Assembly: GCF_019801215.1 (NCBI RefSeq)
Contig: NZ_JAHVJO010000001.1
Location: forward strand, 1,240,001 to 1,304,000
Source of the DNA: Fictibacillus nanhaiensis
GTDB taxonomy: Bacteria; Bacillota; Bacilli; Bacillales; Fictibacillaceae
Direction of reading: 5' to 3'
DNA: 64,000 bases
The translations under genes were made by a program, and so were the position numbers. Position 1 is the stretch's first letter. Each line of letters begins with the position of its first letter. The notes beneath the pieces were generated by a model. That model was not told the DNA's origin, ran no database searches, and saw only the letters and a list, made by a program, of their open reading frames with translations. Positions 41,274 through 51,446 of this stretch are shown piece after piece.

Positions 41274-43034
41274 ATGCATAGAAATCTTAGAACATTTATT
41301 AGCCAGTTAAGAGAAGAAAAAGAAATCGTTGAAATCCATGCAGAAGTGGATCCTTATCTCGAAATGCCTGAAATCCATAGAAGGGTCATTTCTGAAGAAG
41401 GTCCAGCCTTGCTTTTTACGAATGTTAAAGGTAAAAATACCCCTGTCGTAACGAACTTATTTGGTACGATTAAACGCGTTGATATGGCATTTGGTCCTAA
41501 ACCTGAACAATTGGTAAAAGACCTTGTTTCATCCATCGATGAACTCATGCCCCCTTCTCCTTCTGTATTATGGAAGAAAAAAGGGATGATCAAAGATGTG
41601 TTAACGTTAGGAACTAAAAAAGTCGGTAAAAATAAAGCGCCTTTGCTTGAAACATTTACGACAAATGTTAACATGAAAGAACTTCCAGCTTTAACAGGGT
41701 GGCACCTTGACAGCAATCCTTTCGTTACACTACCGCTAGTTTACACCGAACATCCAGATAAGCATGAACATAACCTTGGCATGTACCGGATTGAAATTAG
41801 AGAAGAAAACAAAACAGGAATCCACTGGCAGATTCATAAAGGCGGAGGATTTCACCACTATGCTGCGGAACAAAAAAATCAAGCTCTTCCTGTTACACTG
41901 TTCCTAGGCGGACCGCCATCACTTATGATCAGTGCGATTGCGCCACTGCCTGAAGCCGTTCCTGAACTCATGTTTTCTTCGATGTTAATGGGAGAAAAGC
42001 TTAGCCTCGCCCACGTTGATGGCTATCCGCATCCTTTAATAGCAGAAGCTGAATTCGCATTTGGAGGTGTTGTTCCTCCTCATATTCGGGAACCAGAGGG
42101 GCCTTTTGGCGATCATTACGGTTATTATTCTTGGGCACATGACTTCCCTGTTTTTAATATAGATAAAATGTGGAAACGAAAAGACGCTATCTATCCTGCT
42201 ACTGTTGTCGGAAAACCAAAACAAGAAGACTATTTTATCGGTGAATATTTGCAGCGCTTGATGAGCCCTTTATTCCCCGTTGTGATGAACGGTGTTCGTG
42301 ATCTGTGGACGTATGCAGAAACAGGATTTCACGCATTGGCAGGAGCTGTAGTACGTGAATCCTATTACAAAGAAGGTTTAGCACATGCTTTTCGAATAAT
42401 GGGTGAAGGACAACTCACGTTAACGAAGTTTTTAATGGTAACCAATAAGCCTGTTAACCTGCAAAACTTTGCTGAATTAGCTGAAGGCGTGCTTAAGAGA
42501 TTCCTTCCTGAACGGGATCTATTGATCATTCACGATACATCGATGGATACACTCGATTATACGGGCCGTAAATTTAATACGGGATCCAAAGCCATAATGA
42601 CTGGGCTTGGTGAGCCCATTCGAGAGCTGAAGCGAACGTACAAAGGCGGAAGCATTTCTGGCATTCAAAATGTAGGGGTGTTCTGTGGAGGCTGCTTAAC
42701 TGTAAGCGGACCATCATTCGATGAGGCACCTGATTTTGCGGAGCATTTATTAACAAACGCACATGACTCTTTCAAGGATTGGCCTCTTGTCTTTTTAGTA
42801 GATGATGCATCCATTGCTTCTTCACAAGCTGAGTTTTTATGGACAACATTTACACGCTTTGATCCAGCATATGATGTTTATGCAAAAAGCACGATTGATC
42901 GCAATCGTATTAAATATGAAGGAACAATCATTATTGATGCTCGAATGAAGCCATTCTATCCAGATGTGGTTGAAACGAGAGACGACATCGATAAAAAAGT
43001 AAGTGCTCGCTGGAATGAATATTTTAGATCGTAA
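41274..43034 (+). CDS. UbiD-family decarboxylase
   Basis: A 586-residue (de)carboxylase of the UbiD superfamily that uses prenylated FMN. The metal/prFMN site region H-W-Q-I-H-K-G-G-G-F-H-H is near residue 185. The catalytic acid region is R-E-P-E-G-P-F-G-D-H-Y-G-Y-Y near residue 270. Family members act on aromatic or unsaturated acids; menaquinone-pathway and phenolic-acid enzymes are similar in length, so the substrate is open. No ubiX flavin prenyltransferase gene lies in the window. GAGGTG precedes the ATG. Monocistronic. Confidence 0.88.
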   Translation: MHRNLRTFISQLREEKEIVEIHAEVDPYLEMPEIHRRVISEEGPALLFTNVKGKNTPVVTNLFGTIKRVDMAFGPKPEQLVKDLVSSIDELMPPSPSVLWKKKGMIKDVLTLGTKKVGKNKAPLLETFTTNVNMKELPALTGWHLDSNPFVTLPLVYTEHPDKHEHNLGMYRIEIREENKTGIHWQIHKGGGFHHYAAEQKNQALPVTLFLGGPPSLMISAIAPLPEAVPELMFSSMLMGEKLSLAHVDGYPHPLIAEAEFAFGGVVPPHIREPEGPFGDHYGYYSWAHDFPVFNIDKMWKRKDAIYPATVVGKPKQEDYFIGEYLQRLMSPLFPVVMNGVRDLWTYAETGFHALAGAVVRESYYKEGLAHAFRIMGEGQLTLTKFLMVTNKPVNLQNFAELAEGVLKRFLPERDLLIIHDTSMDTLDYTGRKFNTGSKAIMTGLGEPIRELKRTYKGGSISGIQNVGVFCGGCLTVSGPSFDEAPDFAEHLLTNAHDSFKDWPLVFLVDDASIASSQAEFLWTTFTRFDPAYDVYAKSTIDRNRIKYEGTIIIDARMKPFYPDVVETRDDIDKKVSARWNEYFRS

Positions 43035-43061
43035 AAGAAACGCATTTGCGTTTCTTTTTTT
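43033..43061 (+). terminator. Terminator of ubiD-like gene
   Basis: AAAGAAACGCA-ttt-GCGTTTCTTTTTTT; the stop codon abuts the stem. Confidence 0.9.
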
Positions 43062-43139
43062 ACTATTTAAGTTGATATATTGTCCAATGGGTGGTATTGT
43101 ATATAACAATATACATTTTTGCAGAAAGGAGATTCTGAT

Positions 43140-43679
43140 ATGCGAAACATTAAATTAATTGATTTATACAATCATTCACATGTTCAAAAGTATGTAAAAC
43201 GTTCTGGAATGGTTCATGCCATCTCAACAGCATACCATGCCTATCGTTTAGCCAAGAAAAACGGAGTGGATCCTGATTTGGCTACAAAGGCTGCTTTTCT
43301 TCATGACATCGGACATTATACGTGGTACAAAAATGGCCATTGGGATTATGACATGTATAAAGACAATGATATTCACGCGATTAAAGGGGCTGAACGGGCG
43401 CATAAGATATTAGTTTCCCTTGGAGAAAACCGCAAGCATGCAAAAGAAATTGCTTTGGCGATCTTGCTTCATACTGATTCTTATTTGCCTGCAGGAACAT
43501 TGAAATTAAATCCTCTTCAGAAAGTCGTATCATTAGCTGATGAAGCAGATGAAGAGCCAGGCGGAAGTCATCACTACCGCACAATCACTGATAGAAAAGC
43601 GAAAACCATGATCAAAAAATTAGATGAAATGGTAGATGAATATCATGAAGAAGAAAAAGTAAAACACTCTGTTTCCTAA
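43140..43679 (+). CDS. HD-domain phosphohydrolase
   Basis: A 179-residue HD-superfamily protein. Metal ligands are H in Y-H-A-Y-R, H-D in F-L-H-D-I-G-H-Y, and H in L-L-H-T-D; an Asp in L-A-D-E-A-D closes the site. The family hydrolyses nucleotides or phospho-linkages; the substrate is not predictable. ATG 43140 with AAAGGAG 7 nt upstream is used rather than an earlier non-ATG codon. It ends in a terminator shared with no other gene. Confidence 0.85.
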   Translation: MRNIKLIDLYNHSHVQKYVKRSGMVHAISTAYHAYRLAKKNGVDPDLATKAAFLHDIGHYTWYKNGHWDYDMYKDNDIHAIKGAERAHKILVSLGENRKHAKEIALAILLHTDSYLPAGTLKLNPLQKVVSLADEADEEPGGSHHYRTITDRKAKTMIKKLDEMVDEYHEEEKVKHSVS

Positions 43680-43700
43680 GATGGAAAAGAGTGTTTTTAA
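43662..43700 (+). terminator. Terminator of HD-domain gene
   Basis: AACACTCT-gtttcctaagatggaaa-AGAGTGTTTTTAAC, with an inner TTTCC/GGAAA pairing. Confidence 0.8.
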
Positions 43701-43716
43701 CATTCTTACATAGAAG

Positions 43717-44568
43717 TTAATAAGCTAAAAATCCAATAGCCCGTTCACTAGAATAGGTTCCGATCGTACTCCCAAATCGAGTATAAATCACGTTCGGAAA
43801 GCTTGATAACGAAAACAATTCTTCAAATTCATTTTTTACTTCTTCAGTAGACGAGAAGCTATGAATGAGATATAGCGTCTTTTCAGGATTATTCTCTTTC
43901 CAGTCGAGAATGATTTCCTTCATTTTAGCTATTCCTTTTTTACTGCCTCTAAATTTCCCGATTGTCTCGACAACACCGTCAACAATGGAAATCATCGGTT
44001 TAATATTCAGCATTCCTGCAATTGCGCCTTGTACTGCAGAAATTCTTCCCCCTTTTTTGAGGTTTTCTAACGTCTCAAGCAGTACATAAGCTTTAATATT
44101 TACTTTTGTTTTCTCAAGCTGTGCAACGATGTCTTCAAGTGGGACATTTTGTTTTGACATCCCTATCGCTTCGTTTAATAAGATTTGTACGCCGCCAGAA
44201 GCAATTCCTGAATCAACAATCGTTACACGTTCTTGCTCTTCTTCAGTGAGCATACTTTTCCCAATCGTAGCACTCTGAACGGTACCACTTAAATTAGAAG
44301 AAATGCCGATATAAAGAACTTCATTCCCCTTATTGACTTCCTTTTGAAAGGCTTCAAAAAAAGATTGCGGTGAAGGCTGACTTGTTTTCGGAAGCTCAGG
44401 CTCACTTGCCATTCGCTTATAAAATTCATCTTCTGTTATGTTAATCCCATCTAAATAGTGGTCTTCTCCAAACTGGACATTTAATGGGACAATCGTTAAG
44501 GATACATCCAATTCTTCCGTATTTACTTTTAGGTCACTTGCGCTATCGACTACAAAACTAATATTCAT
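43717..44568 (-). CDS. DegV-family fatty-acid-binding protein
   Basis: A protein of about 283 residues of the DegV fold. It begins F-V-V-D-S-A-S-D-L and has P-K-T-S-Q-P-S-P-Q-S-F (ligand-phosphate Ser/Thr), I-G-I-S-S-N-L-S-G-T, and the late F-G-S-T-I-G-T-Y-S motif. In Firmicutes such proteins (FakB) carry fatty acids for the FakA kinase. ATG 44568 is preferred over the ATG eight codons earlier because GGGG lies just before it. fakA is not in the window. Confidence 0.9.
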   Translation of the reverse strand: MNISFVVDSASDLKVNTEELDVSLTIVPLNVQFGEDHYLDGINITEDEFYKRMASEPELPKTSQPSPQSFFEAFQKEVNKGNEVLYIGISSNLSGTVQSATIGKSMLTEEEQERVTIVDSGIASGGVQILLNEAIGMSKQNVPLEDIVAQLEKTKVNIKAYVLLETLENLKKGGRISAVQGAIAGMLNIKPMISIVDGVVETIGKFRGSKKGIAKMKEIILDWKENNPEKTLYLIHSFSSTEEVKNEFEELFSLSSFPNVIYTRFGSTIGTYSSERAIGFLAY

Positions 44569-44659
44569 AAAATTACCCCATTTCTGCTTCAATCATTATT
44601 AGGGATGTGCAGCTATTTGTACACAAAATGTATACGCTTTACACACTCGTTTCATTTTA

Positions 44660-44696
44660 ACATAAAAACGATCTCCTATACATATAGGAGACCGTC
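44660..44696 (-). terminator. Terminator of the opp operon
   Basis: ACGgTCTCCTAT-atgt-ATAGGAGAtCGT on the minus strand, followed by TTTTATG. Confidence 0.85.
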
Positions 44697-44705
44697 TAAA
44701 ATGTG

Positions 44706-45704
44706 TTAGTTATTTTGCTTTACAGCCTCTTCATCATAAAGATGACAAGCTACCCAATGTCCTTCTCTTGCTTCCTGCCATTTTGGCTTAACAGCAGCAC
44801 ATACATCCATCGCATGAGGACAGCGTGTACGGAATCTGCACCCGCTTGGAGGATTGATTGGACTAGGAACATCCCCTTCAAGAATGATTCGTTCACGGCT
44901 TCTTTCTAATTCAGGATCCGGAACCGGAATCGCTGATAGAAGAGCTTGTGTGTAAGGATGCAATGGCTCTTCATAAAGCTCATCACTTGTTGTAAGTTCA
45001 ACGATATTTCCTAAATACATAACACCAACACGATCCGAAATATGTTTAACCATGGAAAGGTCATGAGCAATGAATAAATACGTTAGGCCACGTTCCTTTT
45101 GAAGCTCCATCATCAAGTTTACTACTTGCGCTTGGATGGATACATCAAGAGCTGAAATCGGTTCATCGGCAATGATAAAATCTGGATCTACAGCTAATGC
45201 ACGGGCAATCCCGATACGCTGACGCTGACCACCAGAAAATTCATGTGGATAACGGTTAGCGTGCTCTCTGTTTAATCCAACGGTTTCAAGAAGTTCGTAA
45301 ACACGCTCGTTACGCTCTTTTGTTGTTTTCGCAAGACCATGAATATCAATACCTTCTGCAATGATATCTTTAACGGTCATTCTCGGATTTAACGATGCGT
45401 AAGGATCTTGGAAAATCATTTGCATTTTACGGTTAAACTTCTTCAACTCTGAACGGGATTTCTTATTGTGAACGTCTTCCCCTTCGTAGAAAACTTCTCC
45501 ATCTGTAGCATCGTATAATCGAATAATTGTACGTCCGGTTGTTGATTTACCACAACCTGATTCTCCTACTAGTCCAAGCGTTTCACCTTTATAAATATCA
45601 AACGATACACCGTCTACCGCTTGAAGAACACCCTTTTTTCCAGCTGGGAAGTACTTTTTAAGATTTTTAACTTCGAGTAACTTTTCTCTTTCAACTACTG
45701 CCAT
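44706..45704 (-). CDS. oppF: Oligopeptide ABC transporter ATP-binding protein OppF
   Basis: A 332-residue ABC ATPase. Walker A is G-E-S-G-C-G-K-S-T, the signature is F-S-G-G-Q-R-Q-R-I, and Walker B is I-I-A-D-E-P. A C-terminal oligopeptide-transporter tail has the Cys cluster [10 protein letters not shown]. It powers peptide import together with OppD. Its ATG overlaps the oppD stop (TAATG). Last gene of the operon. Confidence 0.94.
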   Translation of the reverse strand: MAVVEREKLLEVKNLKKYFPAGKKGVLQAVDGVSFDIYKGETLGLVGESGCGKSTTGRTIIRLYDATDGEVFYEGEDVHNKKSRSELKKFNRKMQMIFQDPYASLNPRMTVKDIIAEGIDIHGLAKTTKERNERVYELLETVGLNREHANRYPHEFSGGQRQRIGIARALAVDPDFIIADEPISALDVSIQAQVVNLMMELQKERGLTYLFIAHDLSMVKHISDRVGVMYLGNIVELTTSDELYEEPLHPYTQALLSAIPVPDPELERSRERIILEGDVPSPINPPSGCRFRTRCPHAMDVCAAVKPKWQEAREGHWVACHLYDEEAVKQNN

Positions 45705-46723
45705 TATCGAGCACCTCCAACTACTGCCGCTTCAGGCGGTTCAACTTTAGGCGCACGCTCATCTAACAACCAGCATGCCGCTTTATGGGTTGAAGATACG
45801 TCTGTTGCATCTGGCATGTGATCTATACAAACTTCCATTGCATGTGGACAGCGCGCTGCAAACGGACATCCTTTCGGAGGATTCATTAAGTCAGGCGGTG
45901 TTCCTGGAATTGCCAATAATTCTTTTGAATCAGAGTTAATCTTAGGCATGGAAGCTAAAAGACCCCATGTATAAGGATGTTTTGGCTTATAGAAAATTTC
46001 GTCGGCTGTACCTGTTTCAACAATCATACCGCCATACATAACAGCAACACGTTGAGCAAGGTTAGCTACTACGCCAAGGTCATGCGTGATTAAGATGATC
46101 GCAGTACCTGTCTTATCCTGCAGGTCACGCATTAAGTCTAAGATTTGAGCTTGAATGGTAACATCCAATGCTGTTGTTGGTTCATCTGCAATCAATACTT
46201 TAGGATTACATGCAAGAGCAATTGCAATAACTACACGCTGACGCATTCCACCTGAGAATTGGTGAGGATATTCGTCGACACGCAATTCAGGGTTAGGAAT
46301 TCCTACAAGCTTTAAAAGATTGATTGAACGTTCCTTTGCTTCACTTTTATTCATGTTTTGGTGCTTACGAAGACCTTCCATAATCTGTTTACCGATTGTC
46401 ATCGTTGGATTTAATGATGTCATCGGATCTTGGAAGATCATCGAGATTTCAGAGCCACGGATTTTTTCCATCTCACGTTCTGTTGCTTTTGCTAGATCTT
46501 TTCCTTCAAAACGAATACTTCCTTCTTTAATGGAACCAATTTTATTTGGCAATAATCTCATTACTGCTTTTGAAGTAACCGATTTACCGGAACCGGATTC
46601 ACCTACGATTGCAAGTGATTCACCTTTTTCTAATGTAAAGCTAACACCACGAACGGCTTTAACTTCTCCCCCATATGTCTGGAAGGAGACATGCAGGTTT
46701 TCTAATTCTAATAGTTTATCCAT
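45704..46723 (-). CDS. oppD: Oligopeptide ABC transporter ATP-binding protein OppD
   Basis: A 339-residue ABC ATPase. Walker A is G-E-S-G-S-G-K-S-V, the signature F-S-G-G-M-R-Q-R-V, Walker B L-I-A-D-E-P, plus [10 protein letters not shown] near the C-terminus. It pairs with OppF on the OppBC pore. AGGAAGGGG lies upstream, 16 nt after oppC. Confidence 0.94.
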   Translation of the reverse strand: MDKLLELENLHVSFQTYGGEVKAVRGVSFTLEKGESLAIVGESGSGKSVTSKAVMRLLPNKIGSIKEGSIRFEGKDLAKATEREMEKIRGSEISMIFQDPMTSLNPTMTIGKQIMEGLRKHQNMNKSEAKERSINLLKLVGIPNPELRVDEYPHQFSGGMRQRVVIAIALACNPKVLIADEPTTALDVTIQAQILDLMRDLQDKTGTAIILITHDLGVVANLAQRVAVMYGGMIVETGTADEIFYKPKHPYTWGLLASMPKINSDSKELLAIPGTPPDLMNPPKGCPFAARCPHAMEVCIDHMPDATDVSSTHKAACWLLDERAPKVEPPEAAVVGGAR

Positions 46724-46739
46724 ATCATTAATCCCCTTC

Positions 46740-47762
46740 CTATCTTCTCATTTTTGGATCTAGTGCATCACGTAATCCATCCCCTAATAAGTTAAAGCTT
46801 ATCATTAAGACACACATAATTGAGGCCGGATAAATCGCTAAATGCGGGTATATTCTTAACGATTTGAAACCATCAGAAATTAACGCGCCTAGTGAAGCTG
46901 TTGGCGGTTGGATACCAAGTCCAATGAAGCTTAAAAACGCTTCAAAGAATATCGCACCAGGAATGGTAAATGTACTTGTAATAATGATAGCACCTAACGT
47001 GTTAGGCAAAAGATGTTTCGAAATTAATCTGCCATTTGATGAACCAAGTGTTTTAGATGCTAAAACAAATTCACGATTCTTTAATGAAAGGATTTGGGCA
47101 CGAACGATACGCGACATCCCTATCCAACCGGTAATAACGAGTGCTAGAGTAATCGAGAGTATACCTGGATCCAGGATAATGATGAACAAAATGATTACAA
47201 CCAGATTTGGTATACCATACAGGATCTCAACAAATCTTTGCATAATGTCATCTGTTCTGCCACCGTAGAAAGCAGATATACCACCATATACTACACCTAC
47301 TATTAAATCGATGGTTGCAGCCAGAAATGCGATATAAAGTGAGATTTGAGTACCTTTCCAAATGCGGGTCCATTGGTCACGACCAAGTGGATCTGTACCA
47401 AACCAAAATTCTTGGTTAGCTGGTACATTTTTCATCTCATACTGATCTACACCTCGAATGTCTACACCATTTACCCCTAAGAAACCGATTTTTTCTAATC
47501 CTGGGATTTTTGGAGGCAAATTAGCACGCATCAACTCTTGATCATCCATTCCGTATTTGCTTAAAGTTGGAGCAACTAACGAAAACAGAATGATGAATAC
47601 AATAGCAAAAAGTCCTAGCATTGCCGCTTTATTCTTTTTTAGTCTTCTAAAAGCATCTTGCCAGAAACTTAAGCTTGGCTTCGATATTTCTTCACTTTTT
47701 CCTGTGTCCACAGAAGCAGGTCGAAATAAATCAGGTGTTAGTTTTCTTTCTGACATACTCAT
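46740..47762 (-). CDS. oppC: Oligopeptide ABC transporter permease OppC
   Basis: A 340-residue permease with six predicted membrane segments. The first lies near residue 50 after a long cytosolic N-terminus, and a large external loop (about 75-130) follows. The binding-protein-dependent EAA-type motif is around E-A-F-L-S-F-I-G-L-G. Longer than typical OppC (about 305) because of the N-terminal extension. The start overlaps the oppB stop (TAATG). Confidence 0.93.
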   Translation of the reverse strand: MSMSERKLTPDLFRPASVDTGKSEEISKPSLSFWQDAFRRLKKNKAAMLGLFAIVFIILFSLVAPTLSKYGMDDQELMRANLPPKIPGLEKIGFLGVNGVDIRGVDQYEMKNVPANQEFWFGTDPLGRDQWTRIWKGTQISLYIAFLAATIDLIVGVVYGGISAFYGGRTDDIMQRFVEILYGIPNLVVIILFIIILDPGILSITLALVITGWIGMSRIVRAQILSLKNREFVLASKTLGSSNGRLISKHLLPNTLGAIIITSTFTIPGAIFFEAFLSFIGLGIQPPTASLGALISDGFKSLRIYPHLAIYPASIMCVLMISFNLLGDGLRDALDPKMRR

Positions 47763-48691
47763 TATGATTTACCTCCTGCTACACGAATTCGCGGATCGAT
47801 GATGCCATAAAGAATATCTACTACTAAAATGATAGTAATAAGTAGAAAACTATAAAATAAAGTTGTTCCCATAATTACTGGATAGTCATTTAGATTAATA
47901 CTCTTTACGAACTGTTCGCCTAAACCAGGTATTGCGAAAATGTTCTCAATTACAAGTGTCCCTGTGATGAGTCCAATAGACAATGGACCAAGGATTGTAA
48001 TGATTGGAATCATGCTGTTACGAACACAGTGCTTTAAAATAACTGCATTTTTACTGATCCCTTTTGATCTTGCCATTAATATATAGTCTGTGCCTAATAT
48101 TTCAAGCATTTCAGTACGCATAAAACGTGCTACGGTAGCAATAACTCCTACGGATAGGGAGAATGCTGGCAAAATGTGATATTCTGGGCCATTCCAAAAC
48201 GCTACTGGAAGCCAACCTAACTTAACACCTACGTAGTACTGCAAAAGTCCCGCAAAAACAAAAGATGGGATTGCTATGCCAAATACCGCTACTACCATAG
48301 CACCATAGTCGATTACCGAGTTATGCTTAAGAGCAGCTGCAATTCCTAAAATTAAGCCAATTAACGTACCAAATAATATTGCTTCAGCTCCTATTGTAGC
48401 AGATGGACCAATACCGTTTGAAATCATTGAATTCACGGTACGCCCGTCATATTGGAACGTATATCCTAAATCACCCTGTGCCAATTTACCTAAATAATTG
48501 ATGTATTGAACAGGCACCGGGTCATTTAACCCGTATTTTTCATTTAATGCAAAACGCTGGGACTCAGTTAACTTCTCTTGATTGTTAAACGGAGAACCCG
48601 GTAATAATTTCATTAAAAAGAATGTAATTGTTGCAATGATCAAGAGTGTTAAAAACATTGAAAACACTCGCTTCGCTATATAACGCAACAT
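47762..48691 (-). CDS. oppB: Oligopeptide ABC transporter permease OppB
   Basis: A 309-residue permease with six membrane segments. It starts M-L-R-Y-I-A-K-R-V, with P-G-S-P-F at residue ~40 and the family motif Y-I-L-M-A-R-S-K-G at the cytosolic loop. ATG 48691 is used because GGAGGTG lies 7 nt before it; the earlier in-frame codon lies upstream of that signal. It forms the membrane pore with OppC. Confidence 0.93.
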   Translation of the reverse strand: MLRYIAKRVFSMFLTLLIIATITFFLMKLLPGSPFNNQEKLTESQRFALNEKYGLNDPVPVQYINYLGKLAQGDLGYTFQYDGRTVNSMISNGIGPSATIGAEAILFGTLIGLILGIAAALKHNSVIDYGAMVVAVFGIAIPSFVFAGLLQYYVGVKLGWLPVAFWNGPEYHILPAFSLSVGVIATVARFMRTEMLEILGTDYILMARSKGISKNAVILKHCVRNSMIPIITILGPLSIGLITGTLVIENIFAIPGLGEQFVKSINLNDYPVIMGTTLFYSFLLITIILVVDILYGIIDPRIRVAGGKS

Positions 48692-48858
48692 TACAAACAC
48701 CTCCCCCAAATGTTTCAAGCATAATATTTTGAAATCTTTCTGTAATATCTATCTTAAGGGACAGAAAACTTTATATCAATAGAAAAAAGTTTTTTTTCGA
48801 CATTTTCTGATTTCTCAATAAATATATATATTTCTCAATCATTGATTTCAAGGCAAAA

Positions 48859-48897
48859 AGGAGAGTACATGTCAGGAACACATGTACTCTCCTGAAA
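48859..48897 (-). terminator. Attenuating hairpin between oppA and oppB
   Basis: GGAGAGTACATG-tcaggaaca-CATGTACTCTCC (12-bp perfect stem), followed on the minus strand by TTTTTGCC. It lies 31 nt after oppA. It probably stabilises or terminates most oppA transcripts so that the binding protein is made in excess. Confidence 0.85.
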
Positions 48898-48927
48898 AAA
48901 ACTATTTACTATTTTCCAGTAGCTTTT

Positions 48928-50610
48928 TTATTGTTTTCCTTCAATGTAAGCCCACTTGTAAGAAGTATCAGCTCCGAATAAATGATGAGCTAAGCCTTTT
49001 ACGTATGGCTTCTGAAGTCCAGTTACACCACGTTGGTATAATGGAGAAATTGCTTGATCTTCGAAAAGTACTTTCTCAGCTTCAAGCATCATTTCCCAAC
49101 GCTTCTTCTGATCTGTTTCTTTCTTAGCATCGCTGATTAGCTGATCGTATTTAGGATTTGAGTATCCCATTTGGTTATGACCTCCATCAGTGATGAACAT
49201 ATCAAGGAATGTCATTGGATCTTGATAGTCAGGTCCCCAACCAGCATATGAGAAGTCATAATCACCTTTTGATTCAAGTTCTAGCTTTTGCTTAAATGGT
49301 TGTGCTTTAATGCTAACTTTGATTCCAGGAAGGTTCTTTTCAAGTTGGTTCTTAAAGAACTCACCCATTTTCTTAGCACCGTCAGAATCGTAGTTCAATA
49401 GTTCAAGCTCTACAGAATCTTTTCCAAGCTCTTTAAGACCAGTAGTCCAAAGTTCTTTAGCTTTTTCTAAATCATATTTACCGAAGTTGCCGTTTGTCTT
49501 ACGGAAATCATCACCATCTGGACCAGGTGTGAAGTCACCAGGTACTAGGTAGTAAGCAGGTGTAGATCCATTGTTAAGAAGTACATCTACCATAGATTTC
49601 TTGTCGTAAGCCATGTCGATTGCTTTACGAATGTTAGGGTTCTTTAGTGCTTCTGATTTTTGGTTTAAACGTAAGAAGAATACTGCTGCTTCTCCACGAG
49701 TATAAAGATCTTCGTGACCCTTATATTGGTCAACATATTCCATACTAAGACCAGTAATATCTGTTTGACCAGTTTCATATAGGTTTACGCCAGTTGCAAC
49801 GTCTTTAACAATTTTAACGTTAATCTCGTCTAACTTTACGTTGTCTTTATCCCAATAGTTATCATTTTTCTTATACTGCCATCCTTCGTTATGTTTCCAT
49901 TCGTTAAGAACGAAAGGACCGTTGTATAAAAGTGTGTTAGCTTCTAGAGCGTATTGATCAGCTTTAGATTTAACATACTCTTCTTTTTGTGGATAGAAAG
50001 TTGCGAATCCAGTCAATCCTAGGAAATAAGGTGCTGGAGCTTCAAGAGTTACTTCCAGTGTTGACTCGTCAACCGCTTTAACTCCTAACTCTTCAACTTT
50101 GCCTTGTAAAGGGTCTCCTTCAGTTTGGATCGCATTAGCGTTCTTTACAGGTCCCATGATGTAAGCATACTCAGAAAGTGTATCTGGGTGTAAAGCTTTT
50201 CTCCATGAGTATACGAAATCGTTAGCTGTAACTTTAGATCCGTCACTCCATTTAGCATTTGGATTTAAGTGGAATGTGTAAACTGTTCCATCTTCACTTA
50301 GATCGTGTTTCTCAGCAACACCTGGAGTTGGTTTGTTGTCTTTATCAAGACGGTATAAACCTTCCATAACGTTGTTTAATACTTCAAAAGATACAGAGTC
50401 TGTTGCAAGTGAAGAATCCATTGATGGAATTTCTTCTGAGTCTAGCAAGTTAAGTACTTGCGGCTCAGCTGGCTTTTCAGCTGCTTTACCGTCGTCTCCA
50501 CCTTTAGTATCCTTACCTGTTTCTTTGTCTCCGCCACCACTACAAGCAGCTAGGAACATACTCAAGACAAGAACTAGTGTAAGAAGCAATGACCATTTTG
50601 ACTTCTTCAT
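48928..50610 (-). CDS. oppA: Oligopeptide-binding lipoprotein OppA
   Basis: A 560-residue extracellular lipoprotein. A lysine start and hydrophobic stretch lead to the lipobox L-A-A-C near residue 23. A Gly/Lys/Asp-rich tether precedes the SBP family 5 domain (about 50-550), with W-S-D-G-S-K-V-T-A-N-D-F-V-Y-S-W as signature. It binds peptides for OppBCDF, including signalling peptides in sporulation and competence. ATG 50610 follows GGGGAGG by 7 nt; an in-frame extension to 50682 lacks a ribosome site and would hide the signal peptide. Confidence 0.95.
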   Translation of the reverse strand: MKKSKWSLLLTLVLVLSMFLAACSGGGDKETGKDTKGGDDGKAAEKPAEPQVLNLLDSEEIPSMDSSLATDSVSFEVLNNVMEGLYRLDKDNKPTPGVAEKHDLSEDGTVYTFHLNPNAKWSDGSKVTANDFVYSWRKALHPDTLSEYAYIMGPVKNANAIQTEGDPLQGKVEELGVKAVDESTLEVTLEAPAPYFLGLTGFATFYPQKEEYVKSKADQYALEANTLLYNGPFVLNEWKHNEGWQYKKNDNYWDKDNVKLDEINVKIVKDVATGVNLYETGQTDITGLSMEYVDQYKGHEDLYTRGEAAVFFLRLNQKSEALKNPNIRKAIDMAYDKKSMVDVLLNNGSTPAYYLVPGDFTPGPDGDDFRKTNGNFGKYDLEKAKELWTTGLKELGKDSVELELLNYDSDGAKKMGEFFKNQLEKNLPGIKVSIKAQPFKQKLELESKGDYDFSYAGWGPDYQDPMTFLDMFITDGGHNQMGYSNPKYDQLISDAKKETDQKKRWEMMLEAEKVLFEDQAISPLYQRGVTGLQKPYVKGLAHHLFGADTSYKWAYIEGKQ

Positions 50611-51037
50611 GAGTTGACCTCCCCTTTTTATCCTGTTAATTTGTAAGCAAACGAAAGTCTCAAGAATTATCAGACATTTCATCTACAAGTTCGATTATAC
50701 AAGTTTTCAAACAATTGTGCATTTATTTTTTTTAAGAGTTTTACAAAAAGCCCATGATATTTACTTTTCCTTAACAAAAAATAGGTAAAAGGACCTACAT
50801 TGTGAAAGCTCGTATTTTCTGATTATTCTACAAATTTTACCAAAATTATGTTGAAACTAGCATGAATATTACATTCTCGATCTTATGTGTCATTAGATTT
50901 AAGTTGAGTTTGTTTTATCATTCGTCAATTTTATATTTCATTTGTTACAATGGGAGTAAAGTCTGACGGTATAATTGAGAATATGTGATACATTTTTAGG
51001 TGGTTGTGGTGTATTTTTTACTAGATGGGAGAAATAA
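50611..51037. other. 427-base intergenic region, promoters only
   Basis: AT-rich stretch between divergent oppA and the DUF3899 gene. I find no ORF with a ribosome site. A TATAAT hexamer lies near 50970, but no well-spaced -35 was found for it. Confidence 0.4.
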
Positions 51038-51412
51038 ATGATGAATCCAAATTTTAATCGATTCCTTATAATAACGGGGATTTCTATAGTTATCTCTTTA
51101 ATCGTTGCACTTAGTACTTCTGGGTCTTTTACCCTTGAGAAGTATGTAAATACATTATTTTACTTTGCGATCATCATTGCATTAATTGGTATAGCAATGT
51201 TCGTTCTTAACGGCGGATTTTTTGATTTCTTTTCATATAGTGTTAAGAAAGTAGCCAGATCTCTTTCACGTACCCCGGAATTACATGATGAAATATCTTT
51301 CAAATCCAATTTCCGATTTTCAGAACGTGTTAACGTGTCTTATATGAAGTTATTTTTGTACAGCGGTCTTTTTTTAACATTCCTGTCAATAGCCGTTGCA
51401 TATGTATTGTAA
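51038..51412 (+). CDS. DUF3899 membrane protein
   Basis: A 124-residue protein with three hydrophobic segments: F-L-I-I-T-G-I-S-I-V-I-S-L, F-Y-F-A-I-I-I-A-L-I-G-I, and the final L-F-L-Y-S-G-L-F-L-T-F-L-S. A cytosolic loop with basic residues (V-K-K-V-A-R-S-L-S-R) separates the second and third. The layout fits the DUF3899 family; function unknown. GGGAG lies before the ATG. Confidence 0.75.
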   Translation: MMNPNFNRFLIITGISIVISLIVALSTSGSFTLEKYVNTLFYFAIIIALIGIAMFVLNGGFFDFFSYSVKKVARSLSRTPELHDEISFKSNFRFSERVNVSYMKLFLYSGLFLTFLSIAVAYVL

Positions 51413-51446
51413 TTTGTGTATACTACTAAAAAACTAAATGTTACAT

